A stretch of 64,000 nt of DNA from the NCBI RefSeq assembly GCF_049671445.1, contig NZ_JBATUX010000020.1:16439-80438 (forward strand), read 5' to 3'. Each line of letters starts with the position of its first letter. Position 1 is the first letter of the stretch. Below are positions 49,549 to 58,724 of the stretch, in pieces. The notes beneath the pieces are model-generated. The model was given only the letters and a program-made list of their open reading frames with translations, searched no databases and had not been told where the DNA came from. The DNA is from Paenisporosarcina sp049671445 (lineage in GTDB: Bacteria > Bacillota > Bacilli > Bacillales_A > Planococcaceae). A program made the translations under genes and the position numbers.

Positions 49549-51735
49549 ATGAAGAATATTGCATGGGTCTTTTTTGTTTTAATTAGTATAGTTTTATTCG
49601 CGGTTACCTCACTCGTTTCAGTTGGACCAAAATACGTTGGTGGCTCATACTTCGATTCTGAATATTTTAAAGGGTCATTTGAAAATAAAATTCAAGAAAT
49701 AGGACCAGTTTTATTAAGTAGGCTTGATGTTGATAAAGAGATTGAAAAGCTAGAAGTTGAGCCCTACGAAATAGAAGAATATCGGAGTTATTACGGATCG
49801 CAAATAGAACAGATAAAGTCGGTTCAAGATCAATATCAAGAATTAATCAACGAAGCTGAGCGAAATGGTGAAACCGTAATAAAAGAAGAACTTGAAAATG
49901 TCCGTGACACCAAAATTGAAGATATACGGAAAATGAATGACGAAACTGTGCGTGAAAAAATACTTTCTGCCAAAAAAGAAGTGTTGCACAAGTATGATGC
50001 ACATATTTCAAATCTTGTATCACAAGCTAAGGTAAATCAAAAATCACTTGCCTATACTTTAACCAATATTGAAACAGGTGAAAGTTTTAAGTTTGGAGAT
50101 ATGAAAGAAGAAGCAGCATATACAAAAGTTTTCAACCAAAAAGAAGGGTATTTGACCGTCTCCTCATTAGATCAAAATTTTAGTGTGCAAAATGATGAGT
50201 TAGAAGCTTTATCAATTTTTAATTTATACGAATTAGTAGGAGATGAATCCTCTCAATTTAGTGGCACGTTCATCATACCTAAAGGCATGGTATCAAATGA
50301 ACAGCTAGCAGAAATGCGATATTACGAGCAGAGCAAATGGTTTTTTATTGTAACTTGCATATTAGGAGTATTAGCTGCAACGGGGGCCTTTTGGCTGTAC
50401 AGAAAGGAAAAAGAAGAAGTTCTTAAGATACCAATTCCAAGTAGAATAAAACAGTTAAAACTTGAATGGCGTGTAGGAGGCATTTTAGTTACTGTATTTG
50501 GTTTGTTTAATACGTACTATCCATTAGACAGACGCATTGACGGCCATACTTATAATCATCTCCTTGGAGATAACATAGTAAATACAGGACTATTATTCGT
50601 TTTCATGATTCTATTCTTAACATTAATAATCGTTCAATTAATTTGGTTGATTAAAGACTACCGTAATAATGAAGTCAACCAAATTTGGGGAAACAGCATG
50701 TCCCAAAAGTTGGTGGGTATGATGCAAGAAGCCTTTTTAAAAAGATCCCTAGGCAACCAATTAGTGATACTTTTGTTTGTCATCTTGTTTGCAGGATTAG
50801 GCTTTGGAGGTGTAATAATAGCACCTGTACTTATCTTAGCGTATGCACCACTTTTTGTAGTAGTTGTGTTACCGGTTCTATATCTATTGTTCAAACACGT
50901 GGCAAATTACAACAAATTAGCCCTCGCAACTGAACAAATGGCAAAGGGACAAATAATTGGAGATGTAGAGATTCGTGGGAAGTCTGTATTTGCAGAACAC
51001 GCACAACATTTGAATAAACTTCGTGAAGGTGTGCGAATGTCACAGTCTGAACAAGCTAAAAGTGAACGATTAAAAACCGAGTTGATTACGAATGTGAGTC
51101 ATGATTTGCGAACACCGTTAACTTCCATTATCACCTATACGGATTTATTGAAGAAACCTGACTTAACAGATGAAGAACGAATATCTTATGTAGAAATTTT
51201 GGATCGTAAATCACAACGACTGAAAACATTAATCGAAGATTTATTTGAAGTGTCGAAGATGGCTAGTGGCAATATGGAACTCCATAAACAAAAGGTTGAT
51301 CTAACCCAATTGATGCAACAAGCTTTGGCTGAACATGAGGAACAAATTCAACGTGCGAAATTAGACTTTCGTGTAACTCCACCTGCAAAAAACTTGCTTG
51401 CTTATGTAGACGGTCAAAAGTGGTGGCGAGTACTAGATAATTTGATCGTCAATGCTATTAAATATACGTTACCTGGAACTCGAGTCTATGTAACGCTAAA
51501 AGAAGAAGATGGATGTGCAAATTTTATTATCAAAAATGTTACGAGATATGAACTGGGTGAAAATGTGGATGAATTATTTGAACGTTTTAAGCGGGCGGAT
51601 ACATCGCGTCATACAGAAGGATCTGGTTTAGGCTTAGCTATTTCCCAATCCATTGTTGATTTGCATGGAGGCTCCATGCGCATTGAAGTAGATGGAGATT
51701 TATTCAAAGTCACCGTGTCGATTCAAACCGTTTAA
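49549..51735 (+). CDS. Membrane sensor histidine kinase
   Basis: 728 aa. TM1 (about 4-25), outer domain with long coiled-coil (about 60-165), then several more membrane helices (about 265-285, 305-325, 342-362, 400-450), a short HAMP-like linker, HisKA with NVSHDLRTPL (His518), and HATPase with DNLIVNAIKYT and TEGSGLGLAIS. Phosphorylates the regulator upstream. The signal is unknown. GGGGGGG lies 8 bases before ATG 49549. Confidence 0.92.
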   Translation: MKNIAWVFFVLISIVLFAVTSLVSVGPKYVGGSYFDSEYFKGSFENKIQEIGPVLLSRLDVDKEIEKLEVEPYEIEEYRSYYGSQIEQIKSVQDQYQELINEAERNGETVIKEELENVRDTKIEDIRKMNDETVREKILSAKKEVLHKYDAHISNLVSQAKVNQKSLAYTLTNIETGESFKFGDMKEEAAYTKVFNQKEGYLTVSSLDQNFSVQNDELEALSIFNLYELVGDESSQFSGTFIIPKGMVSNEQLAEMRYYEQSKWFFIVTCILGVLAATGAFWLYRKEKEEVLKIPIPSRIKQLKLEWRVGGILVTVFGLFNTYYPLDRRIDGHTYNHLLGDNIVNTGLLFVFMILFLTLIIVQLIWLIKDYRNNEVNQIWGNSMSQKLVGMMQEAFLKRSLGNQLVILLFVILFAGLGFGGVIIAPVLILAYAPLFVVVVLPVLYLLFKHVANYNKLALATEQMAKGQIIGDVEIRGKSVFAEHAQHLNKLREGVRMSQSEQAKSERLKTELITNVSHDLRTPLTSIITYTDLLKKPDLTDEERISYVEILDRKSQRLKTLIEDLFEVSKMASGNMELHKQKVDLTQLMQQALAEHEEQIQRAKLDFRVTPPAKNLLAYVDGQKWWRVLDNLIVNAIKYTLPGTRVYVTLKEEDGCANFIIKNVTRYELGENVDELFERFKRADTSRHTEGSGLGLAISQSIVDLHGGSMRIEVDGDLFKVTVSIQTV

Positions 51736-51767
51736 TTTTGCTAGCATTAAAAACTTTATGAAAACCT

Positions 51768-51805
51768 AAAAGAACCCAAATTCGCAATCGAATTGGGTTC
51801 TTTTT
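51768..51805. terminator. Bidirectional terminator
   Basis: AAAGAACCCAAATT / AATTGGGTTCTTT stem, between convergent genes. Confidence 0.88.
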
Positions 51806-51807
51806 GT

Positions 51808-52176
51808 TTAAAACAAACAATCTTTTAGTAATTCTAATAAGGGTGCTGTATACGTATCAAATTTATCTTTTTCTTCAATTGAAACCCAAGCAATATCTAA
51901 AATATCTTCATTGTCTTCATTATTGATATTGAGATATAAATGTCCGCTAGTAATTTCTGCTTCGAAAGTAAACTTGTTAGATGATTTGAAAAGGAGTCTT
52001 TTTATAACAACGTTATATCCGGTTTCCTCTTTAACTTCTCTAACACATGCTTCTTCGGGAGTTTCCATACCTTCAATTCCACCGCCTGGAAAATTCCATA
52101 CGATATCTCCTCTTTGGACGAATTGTTTAACCATTAAAATCTTGTTTCCTTGTAAGACAAGAGCTTGTGAAATCAT
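51808..52176 (-). CDS. NUDIX hydrolase
   Basis: 122 aa, short form. Nudix box GGGIEGMETPEEACVREVKE then ETG is complete. Resembles MutT-type housekeeping or nucleotide-cleaning enzymes; substrate unknown. GAGGTG precedes ATG 52176. Confidence 0.9.
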   Translation of the reverse strand: MISQALVLQGNKILMVKQFVQRGDIVWNFPGGGIEGMETPEEACVREVKEETGYNVVIKRLLFKSSNKFTFEAEITSGHLYLNINNEDNEDILDIAWVSIEEKDKFDTYTAPLLELLKDCLF

Positions 52177-52307
52177 TAGTACACCTCTTATTTCATCTTC
52201 CTCTTTACTAAATAATTATTTTTTACACATATTAATATTTAGAACTTACAGACTCTATATGATAATAAATATCAAATTGTCGAGGTGGACCGTAAACGAT
52301 ATGTTTT

Positions 52308-52955
52308 CTAACCGTAGAACATATAACCGCCTATTAATAGAACGCCTAAATCAGCAAACATATGTATGATCCATGATGGATAGATAGTTCCACTTGCTTC
52401 ATTTATCCATTGAAATAACAATCCGCCAATAAATAGTCCGACAACAGCCACGGTTAATATGGGCCACTCAAACCACGGAAGGAAAATCGCAATGTGATAA
52501 ATCGCGAAAAAGAAACTCGGAAGAAACCATTGTAACTTGGAATCTTTAAAAAAATCTATAAGTAATCCTCGAAAGTAAAATTCCTCTAAAAATGAATTAC
52601 CAATCAATATGTAAATTGCAACCAGAGGAAAAACTAATGCGGTGACGCCAACTCTCGATTCCAAATCCATTTGCAAAGACGCTAAATCGATTAAACTTCT
52701 TAGGGAAATAAAAGCACCTAGAATCGTCATCATAACTGCGAAACCTACCACTACTGCTATAAAGATGCTCTTTTTTTGTGTTTTTCTCAAATGTAAAAAA
52801 CCGAATATTTTCACCTTCAAAAAAAGTAAAGGAAAGGCAAGAAAAAGAAGAACTTTTGCTGCTGTTTTCCATAAATAAGGTACCTCTAGTACTTGTTCAA
52901 TCCAAAGCAACAGAGCGACAGAGATAAGAGGATATAATATTGTCCAATTTTTCAT
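52308..52955 (-). CDS. CPBP family intramembrane metalloprotease
   Basis: 215 aa, seven to eight membrane helices. The ABI/CPBP motifs are EEFYFRG (motif 1), FAIYHIAIF (motif 2) and IIHMFADLG (motif 3). Family members cleave prenylated or membrane proteins, or protect against bacteriocins. GGAGG precedes ATG 52955; upstream extension lacks a site. Confidence 0.9.
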   Translation of the reverse strand: MKNWTILYPLISVALLLWIEQVLEVPYLWKTAAKVLLFLAFPLLFLKVKIFGFLHLRKTQKKSIFIAVVVGFAVMMTILGAFISLRSLIDLASLQMDLESRVGVTALVFPLVAIYILIGNSFLEEFYFRGLLIDFFKDSKLQWFLPSFFFAIYHIAIFLPWFEWPILTVAVVGLFIGGLLFQWINEASGTIYPSWIIHMFADLGVLLIGGYMFYG

Positions 52956-53050
52956 GATTTTACCTCCAATTAAATTGAACGATTTTCGTGTAAAAAGGAT
53001 GCAAGAAGGGTATTTAAAAGAAGGATGAATAAAAATAAGTAGGTGATTGA

Positions 53051-54073
53051 ATGAAAACATCTAAATGGATGGATTTACGCACGCGGTTCCGTCATATATT
53101 ATTCGCTATCATTGGTTTAATTATTTTGGTCGTTGTCGCTACAAGTGGTTTTATGGCACTAGAAAATATAGACTTATTTGATGCTTTTTATTTAACGATT
53201 ATTTCCTTAATGACTGTAGGGTACGGTGATATAGTTCCGGAAACGGACGCAGGAAAAACATTTGCATTAATACTAATTCCTCTGGGTGTTGCCGTTGTTA
53301 CATACGCCATGGGAGCAGTGGCTTCTTATTTCATTGAACATCAACTTTCAGTAAAGGTGTGGAATAAACGAATGGAACATAATATTAAAAATTTGGAAGA
53401 TCATATCGTGGTTTGCGGATTAGGCAGAGTTGGAAAACAAGTGTTTGAACAATTAAAAGAAGAGGATGTACAAGTCGTGTACATTCATGATTCTGAGGAA
53501 GAAATGGTTGAAATTTTGTCAGAAGGAACCCTTCGTATAATAGGTAGCCCGTTAGATGATGGGGTATTAAAAGAAGCGAATGTTGAAAAAGCAAGAGGGT
53601 TAATTGCGACCTTACCGAGCGATTCTGACAATGTTTTTATAACGATTAAAGCTAAAGCTTTAAATGAAAAGATTGAAGTTGTTTCTAGAGCAGAAAACGC
53701 GGGCTCTGAAGAAGTATTGCTTCGTGCAGGCGCTAGTCGAGTTATTAATCCTTCTACTATTGGGGGGCGTGAATTAGTAAGCTCTGTACTGCGACCAGAA
53801 GGTACTGATTTAGTTAATTTACTGATTCATACAAAAGAAAAGGAACAGTCTTTAGAAGAAGTCTCTCTAGAGGATGCTTGCAAGTTAGTTGGAAAAACGT
53901 TAAAAGAAGCGGCCATTCGCTCGGAAATGGGCATTACGGTGCTAGCTATTCGCCGTGGCGAAAAATTAATAAGCAATCCTTCTTCAGATGAAAAATTACA
54001 AGATAAAGACATTCTAGTTATTTATGGAGAGAAAGATGCAAGCGAAAAGTTTAAAAAGGAATGCAGAGGGTAA
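53051..54073 (+). CDS. Potassium channel with RCK domains (YugO/MthK-like)
   Basis: 340 aa. Two membrane helices surround the pore with selectivity filter TVGYGD (55-60). RCK_N begins at HIVVCGLGRVGKQVFEQL and RCK_C covers the last 90 residues. It conducts K+ and is gated by a ligand at the RCK ring; c-di-AMP control of RCK_C is known in related proteins but cannot be seen here. AAGTAGGTG precedes ATG 53051. Confidence 0.93.
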   Translation: MKTSKWMDLRTRFRHILFAIIGLIILVVVATSGFMALENIDLFDAFYLTIISLMTVGYGDIVPETDAGKTFALILIPLGVAVVTYAMGAVASYFIEHQLSVKVWNKRMEHNIKNLEDHIVVCGLGRVGKQVFEQLKEEDVQVVYIHDSEEEMVEILSEGTLRIIGSPLDDGVLKEANVEKARGLIATLPSDSDNVFITIKAKALNEKIEVVSRAENAGSEEVLLRAGASRVINPSTIGGRELVSSVLRPEGTDLVNLLIHTKEKEQSLEEVSLEDACKLVGKTLKEAAIRSEMGITVLAIRRGEKLISNPSSDEKLQDKDILVIYGEKDASEKFKKECRG

Positions 54074-54129
54074 ATGTGTATTGTTGAAAGAAATACAAAT
54101 AATTGCGAAATTTAAAAGGAGGACACGTC

Positions 54130-55902
54130 ATGATGGATCAGTTTTATTGGAGAGATACTCTCTCATTCTTACCAGAACTTTTGCTAGCTTTGTTGGTATT
54201 ATTAATTGGATTTTTTGTGGCAAAGTTCTTAGAAAACCTTACGTACAAAGTATTACGTAAAGCACGTGTAAACGAAAGATTAGGTAACAAAAACGAAAAA
54301 TGGACAGTAGAAAAGATAATAAGTAAAGTTGTTTTCTTTGTTGTCTTAATTCTAGCGTTTGTTCTATTCTTTAACATTTTGAACTTAAATACAATGGCAA
54401 CACCTTTTGTATCTATGTATTCGGGTTTAACAGGTGCAGTATTAAACATCTTAAAAGCAGGCTTAATTCTGTTATTTGCTTGGGTATTAGCAACTGTCGT
54501 GAAAAAAGTCATTCAAATGGCTGGCAACAAGCTGAACTTAAACAAATATGTTGAGAAGACTGGAATGGATGCAAATCCTTCAGATCAAGCAAAATGGACG
54601 GATACAGCAGCAAATGTTGCGTATTATCTTATTTTCTTGTTATTCATCCCAGCAATTTTAAATGCTTTAGGAATTGACGGGTTAAGTGGACCGTTTGAAG
54701 GAATGCTAGCAAGCTTCTTTAACTTTATTCCTAAGTTAGTATCTGCAGCGATTGTATTCTTTATTGGCTGGTTCGTTGCGAAACTAGTTCGTAACTTACT
54801 AGAGAAGTTTTTACAGTCAGCAGGAGCAGATCGTTTAGCAGACCGTTTAAATATTTCTTCATTCTTCGAAGGGACTAGCCTTTCGAAAGTAGTAGGAATC
54901 ATTGCTTTTATCCTAATCATGATTCCAGTATCAATTACTGCTCTTGAAATTTTAGATTTAGATGGCATTTCAGGCCCAGCAGTTGGCATGTTAAATGACA
55001 TTCTAGCGATGTTACCAAAAATCGCAATCGCTATTGTTCTAGTTTTAGTTGGTATCGTTGCAGCTAAATGGGTAAAAGATTTAGTCGTTTCTTTACTTGA
55101 AAAACTGGGTGTTAACTCTATTTTCGGTAAAATGGGCTTTAAATCAGGAACTGGTTCAGCACCTACGTTTGCAACACTACTAGGTACAGTTGTACAAGTT
55201 GTCATTATCTTATTGTTTGTAGTAGAAGCGTTACAACTACTTGAACTAGAATTTATGGTGACATTAGCAACAGGAATATTTGCATACTTACCATCAGTTC
55301 TTGCTGCCATTATTATTTTAGCAGTTGGTTTCTGGTTAGCGAATATGGCTGAGCAATTGGTAGGAAGCGTGATGAGTCATTCTTCAGGTACTCCTCATGT
55401 ACTACGTTATGTAGCTAAATATGCGATTCTTGCATTCGCATTCTTTATGGCTTTAGACCAATTAGGAATTGCAGCTTCAATTATTAACTCAGCGTTTATT
55501 CTAATCTTAGGTGGCGTTGCATTAGCATTCGGTCTAGCATTTGGACTTGGTGGACGTGAACATGCATCTCGCTACTTAAGTAAAATGGAAAAGAGTTTAC
55601 AAAATGCTGAAGTTTCGAAAGAAAACTATAAAGCTGAAAAAGAAACAATTAAAGAATCATTAAAAGAATCTTTTAAAACTGATAAAGATCCGGAACAAAG
55701 ATTACGTGGGTCTTCTGCTCATGTGGATGAAGCACGACCATTAAATGATGTCATGCCAGCTGACGAAGGCTACAATACTCCTTCTGCTGACGAAGTTCAT
55801 CCTTATGATGAAACTCCTCCAAATGAAGGATCTTCATTCAATAAAGATGCACATGACAGTTGGAATAGCACTAAACCAAGTGATGATCCATTCCGACCAT
55901 AA
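54130..55902 (+). CDS. Conserved-TM-helix repeat protein (mechanosensitive channel-related)
   Basis: 590 aa. Two long repeats of a channel-like unit plus a third partial one: LPELLLALLVLLIGFFVAKF, IPKLVSAAIVFFIGWFVAKL, LPKIAIAIVLVLVGIVAAKW, LPSVLAAIIILAVGFWLANM. Each has G-x-x-x-A-K-x-V-after-helix spacing of the TM_helix (PF05552) family linked to MscS. A hydrophilic tail of about 110 residues follows, rich in Asp, Pro and Ser. AAAGGAGGA precedes ATG 54130. It lies 56 bases after the K+ channel gene, so an ion or osmotic role is plausible. Confidence 0.82.
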   Translation: MMDQFYWRDTLSFLPELLLALLVLLIGFFVAKFLENLTYKVLRKARVNERLGNKNEKWTVEKIISKVVFFVVLILAFVLFFNILNLNTMATPFVSMYSGLTGAVLNILKAGLILLFAWVLATVVKKVIQMAGNKLNLNKYVEKTGMDANPSDQAKWTDTAANVAYYLIFLLFIPAILNALGIDGLSGPFEGMLASFFNFIPKLVSAAIVFFIGWFVAKLVRNLLEKFLQSAGADRLADRLNISSFFEGTSLSKVVGIIAFILIMIPVSITALEILDLDGISGPAVGMLNDILAMLPKIAIAIVLVLVGIVAAKWVKDLVVSLLEKLGVNSIFGKMGFKSGTGSAPTFATLLGTVVQVVIILLFVVEALQLLELEFMVTLATGIFAYLPSVLAAIIILAVGFWLANMAEQLVGSVMSHSSGTPHVLRYVAKYAILAFAFFMALDQLGIAASIINSAFILILGGVALAFGLAFGLGGREHASRYLSKMEKSLQNAEVSKENYKAEKETIKESLKESFKTDKDPEQRLRGSSAHVDEARPLNDVMPADEGYNTPSADEVHPYDETPPNEGSSFNKDAHDSWNSTKPSDDPFRP

Positions 55903-55917
55903 GTGGTAAAAAGTAAA

Positions 55918-55957
55918 GAGCAGTAACTCCCGTAAAAAGGGGTTACTGCTTTTTTTG
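55918..55957 (+). terminator. Intrinsic terminator
   Basis: GCAGTAAC / GTTACTGC with CCC/GGG continuing, then T7. Confidence 0.88.
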
Positions 55958-56048
55958 CTGAAAAGAAGTGGTTAGAGTGAAGATTTTAACGCTAATATGA
56001 CTTATACAGCATATTGTGAAAGCAACATTTGGAGAAATGACATGTCAC

Positions 56049-56160
56049 CTAGTAAATATAAGCAATCACGTTGTAATTCTGAGACTTCACGTAGGAAATA
56101 AAGAGATCCACGTAGGAAAAAACAGCCCTGACGTAGGAAATATGAAAATCACGTCTGAAA
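56049..56160. repeat. Array D: five units, 21/20-bp period, core ACGTAGGAAA
   Basis: Cores at 56070, 56091, 56112, 56133 and 56153 (G of ACG): ACGTTGTAAT, ACGTAGGAAA, ACGTAGGAAA, ACGTAGGAAA, ACGTCTGAAA. The first unit resembles the array B core and the last has the array C core. No real gene lies here; the reading 56016-56264 is repeat. Confidence 0.88.
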
Positions 56161-56339
56161 ACAGTATCATATCCAGAACGCCACCCAACAGAAATTGCTG
56201 CCTGACCTATTGGCAGCACCATTCAAGACTTTTCAATCACACTAAATATGAAGAAAACCTTTGAATACACCCGAACGAACGCTTGCGCTTATCGGGTTTT
56301 TCTGTGGGATAGGTACTGTTTTAGAGGGTGAGCGGTCCC

Positions 56340-56435
56340 TCAGTCTGACTTTTTGGGGTTCACATCTGAAAAATTGAGATGACGTCTGAAAAAATGGAAT
56401 TAACGTCTAAAAAAACCCATTCACGTCTGAAACTC
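56340..56435. repeat. Array E: five units, 20-21-bp period, core ACGTCTGAAAAA
   Basis: Cores at 56343, 56364, 56384, 56405 and 56425 (GTCTGA, ATCTGA, GTCTGA, GTCTAA, GTCTGA). The left boundary CAGTCTGACTTTTTGGGGTT matches that of array C 19 kb away. It precedes the cupredoxin gene by about 100 bases. Between D and E is no gene, only a CGAACGAACGCTTGCGCTTATCGG hairpin region. Confidence 0.88.
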
Positions 56436-56533
56436 TCAAATTGATCTCGAATTTGAAGAGTTTTATAAAATGTAATCTTTTCCCCAAGTTCTTTCGTTTA
56501 CTAAGAAATGATAGACGAGAGGATGGGATTAAT

Positions 56534-57022
56534 ATGAAAAAGAAATTAGGAGTTTTACTTATCGGCGGCATGTTGATATTAGGTGCATGTGGAGAAGAAG
56601 AAGCACAACCAGCTAGCAATGAGCCTGTTGAAGAAGAGATGGATACATCTGAAGAAGCTGTGGAAGAAGAGGTAGTAGAGGAAGAAGCAGCAAAAGAAGA
56701 AGAAGTGGTTGAAGAAGAAACAACTGAAGAACCTATGACAGATGCAGCTGAAGCGGCAAGTGGGGAAGCATCTCCAATGTTGAAAAAAGGTGATATGACA
56801 AGCTTTGTCTTTAATGAAGTCGGAGAATTTAATGTATATTGTGAACCACATCCAGTAATGAAAATGACAGTGGTTGTGGAAGAAGGGGCTTCAGTTTCTG
56901 GAGAAGCAACACTTGATATAGCTGATTATGCTTTTAGTGAAGAGAGCATTACAGTAGCTCCAGGAACAGTTATCACTTGGACAAACCAAGATTCTGCACA
57001 ACATAATGTGGCATTTGAGTAA
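56534..57022 (+). CDS. Lipoprotein with circularly permuted cupredoxin domain
   Basis: 162 aa. Lipobox LGAC (Cys19), then an acidic Glu/Val-rich linker (21-75). Residues 80-116 are the C-terminal half of a plastocyanin-like domain (GEFNVYCEPHPVMKMTVVV), and residues 123-162 are the N-terminal half (YAFSEESITVAPGTVITWTN, then AQHNVAFE). All type-1 copper ligands are present in permuted order: Cys103, His106, Met109, His157. It ends exactly where a normal domain would continue. Likely electron transfer or copper binding at the membrane face. GAGGATGGG precedes ATG 56534. Confidence 0.82.
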   Translation: MKKKLGVLLIGGMLILGACGEEEAQPASNEPVEEEMDTSEEAVEEEVVEEEAAKEEEVVEEETTEEPMTDAAEAASGEASPMLKKGDMTSFVFNEVGEFNVYCEPHPVMKMTVVVEEGASVSGEATLDIADYAFSEESITVAPGTVITWTNQDSAQHNVAFE

Positions 57023-57103
57023 AAGACATATTTAGAAAGGGCTGTCTAATAAGTCCCTAATATAAAATAAGTGGAGAAAAATGTAACAAGTTCTGTATCA
57101 ACG

Positions 57104-57143
57104 AAAAAAGGATAACGAAATCAGAGCGATTTGATATCCTTTT
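57104..57143 (+). terminator. Probable intrinsic terminator after the cupredoxin gene
   Basis: AAAAAGGATA...TATCCTTTT stem with a long loop. Confidence 0.6.
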
Positions 57144-57283
57144 GCCTATGTTAATTTATAATTTATATTTTGTACTCGAAAACAGAACCCGTTAAGAAAA
57201 ATGATTCTTGTTCTGCACCAATATTTGAGCCTTGTAACCAGTTATAATTGTGTGGTTTGCACATAATGAACTTATGTTTGATT

Positions 57284-57405
57284 AGAGTGAAAGACGGCGA
57301 CTCCAGCGGGAATAGCGTGAGCGGAAGACCCCGCAGGCGAGCTTGCTCGTCGAGGAGGCTGAGGCCATGCCCGCGGAAAGCGTCCGTCTGGGAACGAAAA
57401 TCTAC
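57284..57405. repeat. Palindromic REP-like element
   Basis: CTCCAGCGGGAATAGCG on the left faces GCCCGCGGAAAGCG on the right, AGACG faces CGTCT, and the middle contains CGAGCTTGCTCG. This is a well-known type of dispersed element in Bacillales. The element at 24127 is a diverged relative. Short readings over it on both strands are not genes; the rest of 57144-57539 is empty. Confidence 0.75.
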
Positions 57406-57539
57406 CACACTAAATAAAGAAGGGAACTGCCTTAGTCATATTTTCTAACTTTTAGGACAGTCCCTTTATTAATTGCTATTTCTTTTTCCAAGTATTTCAG
57501 ATACGCTTATTTTATTCTGAAGGTATGAGGTGGATGGAA

Positions 57540-58001
57540 ATGGAAACAATCGGTCAAATGAAATTTGCACGAATTTATACAAATGGTCGTTTACAATCAG
57601 TGAAAGATGAACAATGGGATATTCAACCAAAAGGATTTAATAACACGATTCGTTGGAATGTTGGGCATATCTTTGTATCAATGGAATCATTCATTAAACA
57701 ATGCGTACCAACGTATGAGCCTGTACATCCTGAATGGATGCCTTTGTTTAAAGGCGGTTCGAAGCCAGAAGATTGGAATGTTGAACCACCAACAAATGAA
57801 GAACTTCTTGCAGCACTAGCAGAACAACCAAGTCGAGTAGAAGAGATTTTATCAGGGAAACTTGATCATTCACTTCCTAAAGTTATGTCCATTGGAAACT
57901 TTCATGAAATGGCAACGATTGATGCCGTCATTCAATTTGCGATTTGGCACGAAGGAATCCATGCTGGCACTATTTACGCTTTGAATAAAGTAACTGCATA
58001 A
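57540..58001 (+). CDS. DinB family protein
   Basis: 153 aa four-helix bundle. The three metal-binding His are seen in WNVGHIF, IWHEGIHAG (His plus His). DinB/YfiT-like proteins bind a divalent metal; some are bacillithiol-S-transferases. ATG 57540 is 6 bases after GAGGTGG; the ATGs at 57525 and 57534 precede or overlap that site. Confidence 0.88.
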   Translation: METIGQMKFARIYTNGRLQSVKDEQWDIQPKGFNNTIRWNVGHIFVSMESFIKQCVPTYEPVHPEWMPLFKGGSKPEDWNVEPPTNEELLAALAEQPSRVEEILSGKLDHSLPKVMSIGNFHEMATIDAVIQFAIWHEGIHAGTIYALNKVTA

Positions 58002-58006
58002 CAATG

Positions 58007-58053
58007 AAGGAGTGAATTTAGACATGTACATGTCAAATTCACTCCTTTTTTTG
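58007..58053. terminator. Bidirectional terminator
   Basis: AAGGAGTGAATTT / AAATTCACTCCTT perfect 13-bp stem, loop with ACATGTACATGT, T7. Confidence 0.9.
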
Positions 58054-58085
58054 TGCAAGGTAAACTCCCTATAAGGGAAGCTATT

Positions 58086-58724
58086 CTAACTTTTCGGCAC
58101 TAATCCTTGTTGAAAAGCATAGACCACAGCCTGTGTGCGGTCTTGCACGTCAAGTTTAGATAATATATTGCTTACATGCGTTTTAACAGTCTTTAAAGCG
58201 ATAAATAATTCATCTGCAATATTTTGATTGCTATGGCCTTTAGCCATTAATAATAAGATTTCATGTTCACGTTCAGTTAACTCTTCGTGAAGAGGACGGT
58301 CTATTCCTTGGCGCATTCGTTTCATCATTTTATTGGTCACTTCTGGTTCCAACACGGTTTGACCATCTAATGTTTCTCGAACTGCCTTGGCAAGTTGTTT
58401 AGCGTTAGATGTTTTCAAAACATAGCTGACAGCACCTGCTTCTAACGCAGGATATACTTTATCATCATCAAGGAAGCTAGTAACAATCATGATTTTTGCT
58501 TCTGGCCACTGTGAAATAATCTCTTTTGTGGCTTCGGCACCATTCATAATAGGCATGACCATGTCCATCAATACAATATCAGGGCGAAGTGATAATACTA
58601 AATCGACGGCTTCTTTGCCATTAACTGCTTCGCCGATAACTTCCATGTCAGCTTGTGATTGCAAGTAGGCAGAGACACCAATTCTGACCATTTCATGATC
58701 ATCCACTAGGACGATTCGTATCAT
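58086..58724 (-). CDS. liaR: Response regulator LiaR
   Basis: 212 aa NarL-type regulator: acidic pocket VDDHE, phospho-Asp in IVLMDMVMP, and LuxR HTH (LTEREHEILLLMAKGHSNQN ... LFIALKTVKTHVSNIL). Last gene of the lia operon; its start overlaps the end of liaS by 26 bases. Confidence 0.93.
   Translation of the reverse strand: MIRIVLVDDHEMVRIGVSAYLQSQADMEVIGEAVNGKEAVDLVLSLRPDIVLMDMVMPIMNGAEATKEIISQWPEAKIMIVTSFLDDDKVYPALEAGAVSYVLKTSNAKQLAKAVRETLDGQTVLEPEVTNKMMKRMRQGIDRPLHEELTEREHEILLLMAKGHSNQNIADELFIALKTVKTHVSNILSKLDVQDRTQAVVYAFQQGLVPKS

Noticed and set aside
56016..56264. 82-codon reading over array D
   Set aside because: Translated repeat with no homology and no start signal.
57163..57448. 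Readings on both strands at the 57-kb palindrome
   Set aside because: They are the two strands of a REP-like palindromic element.
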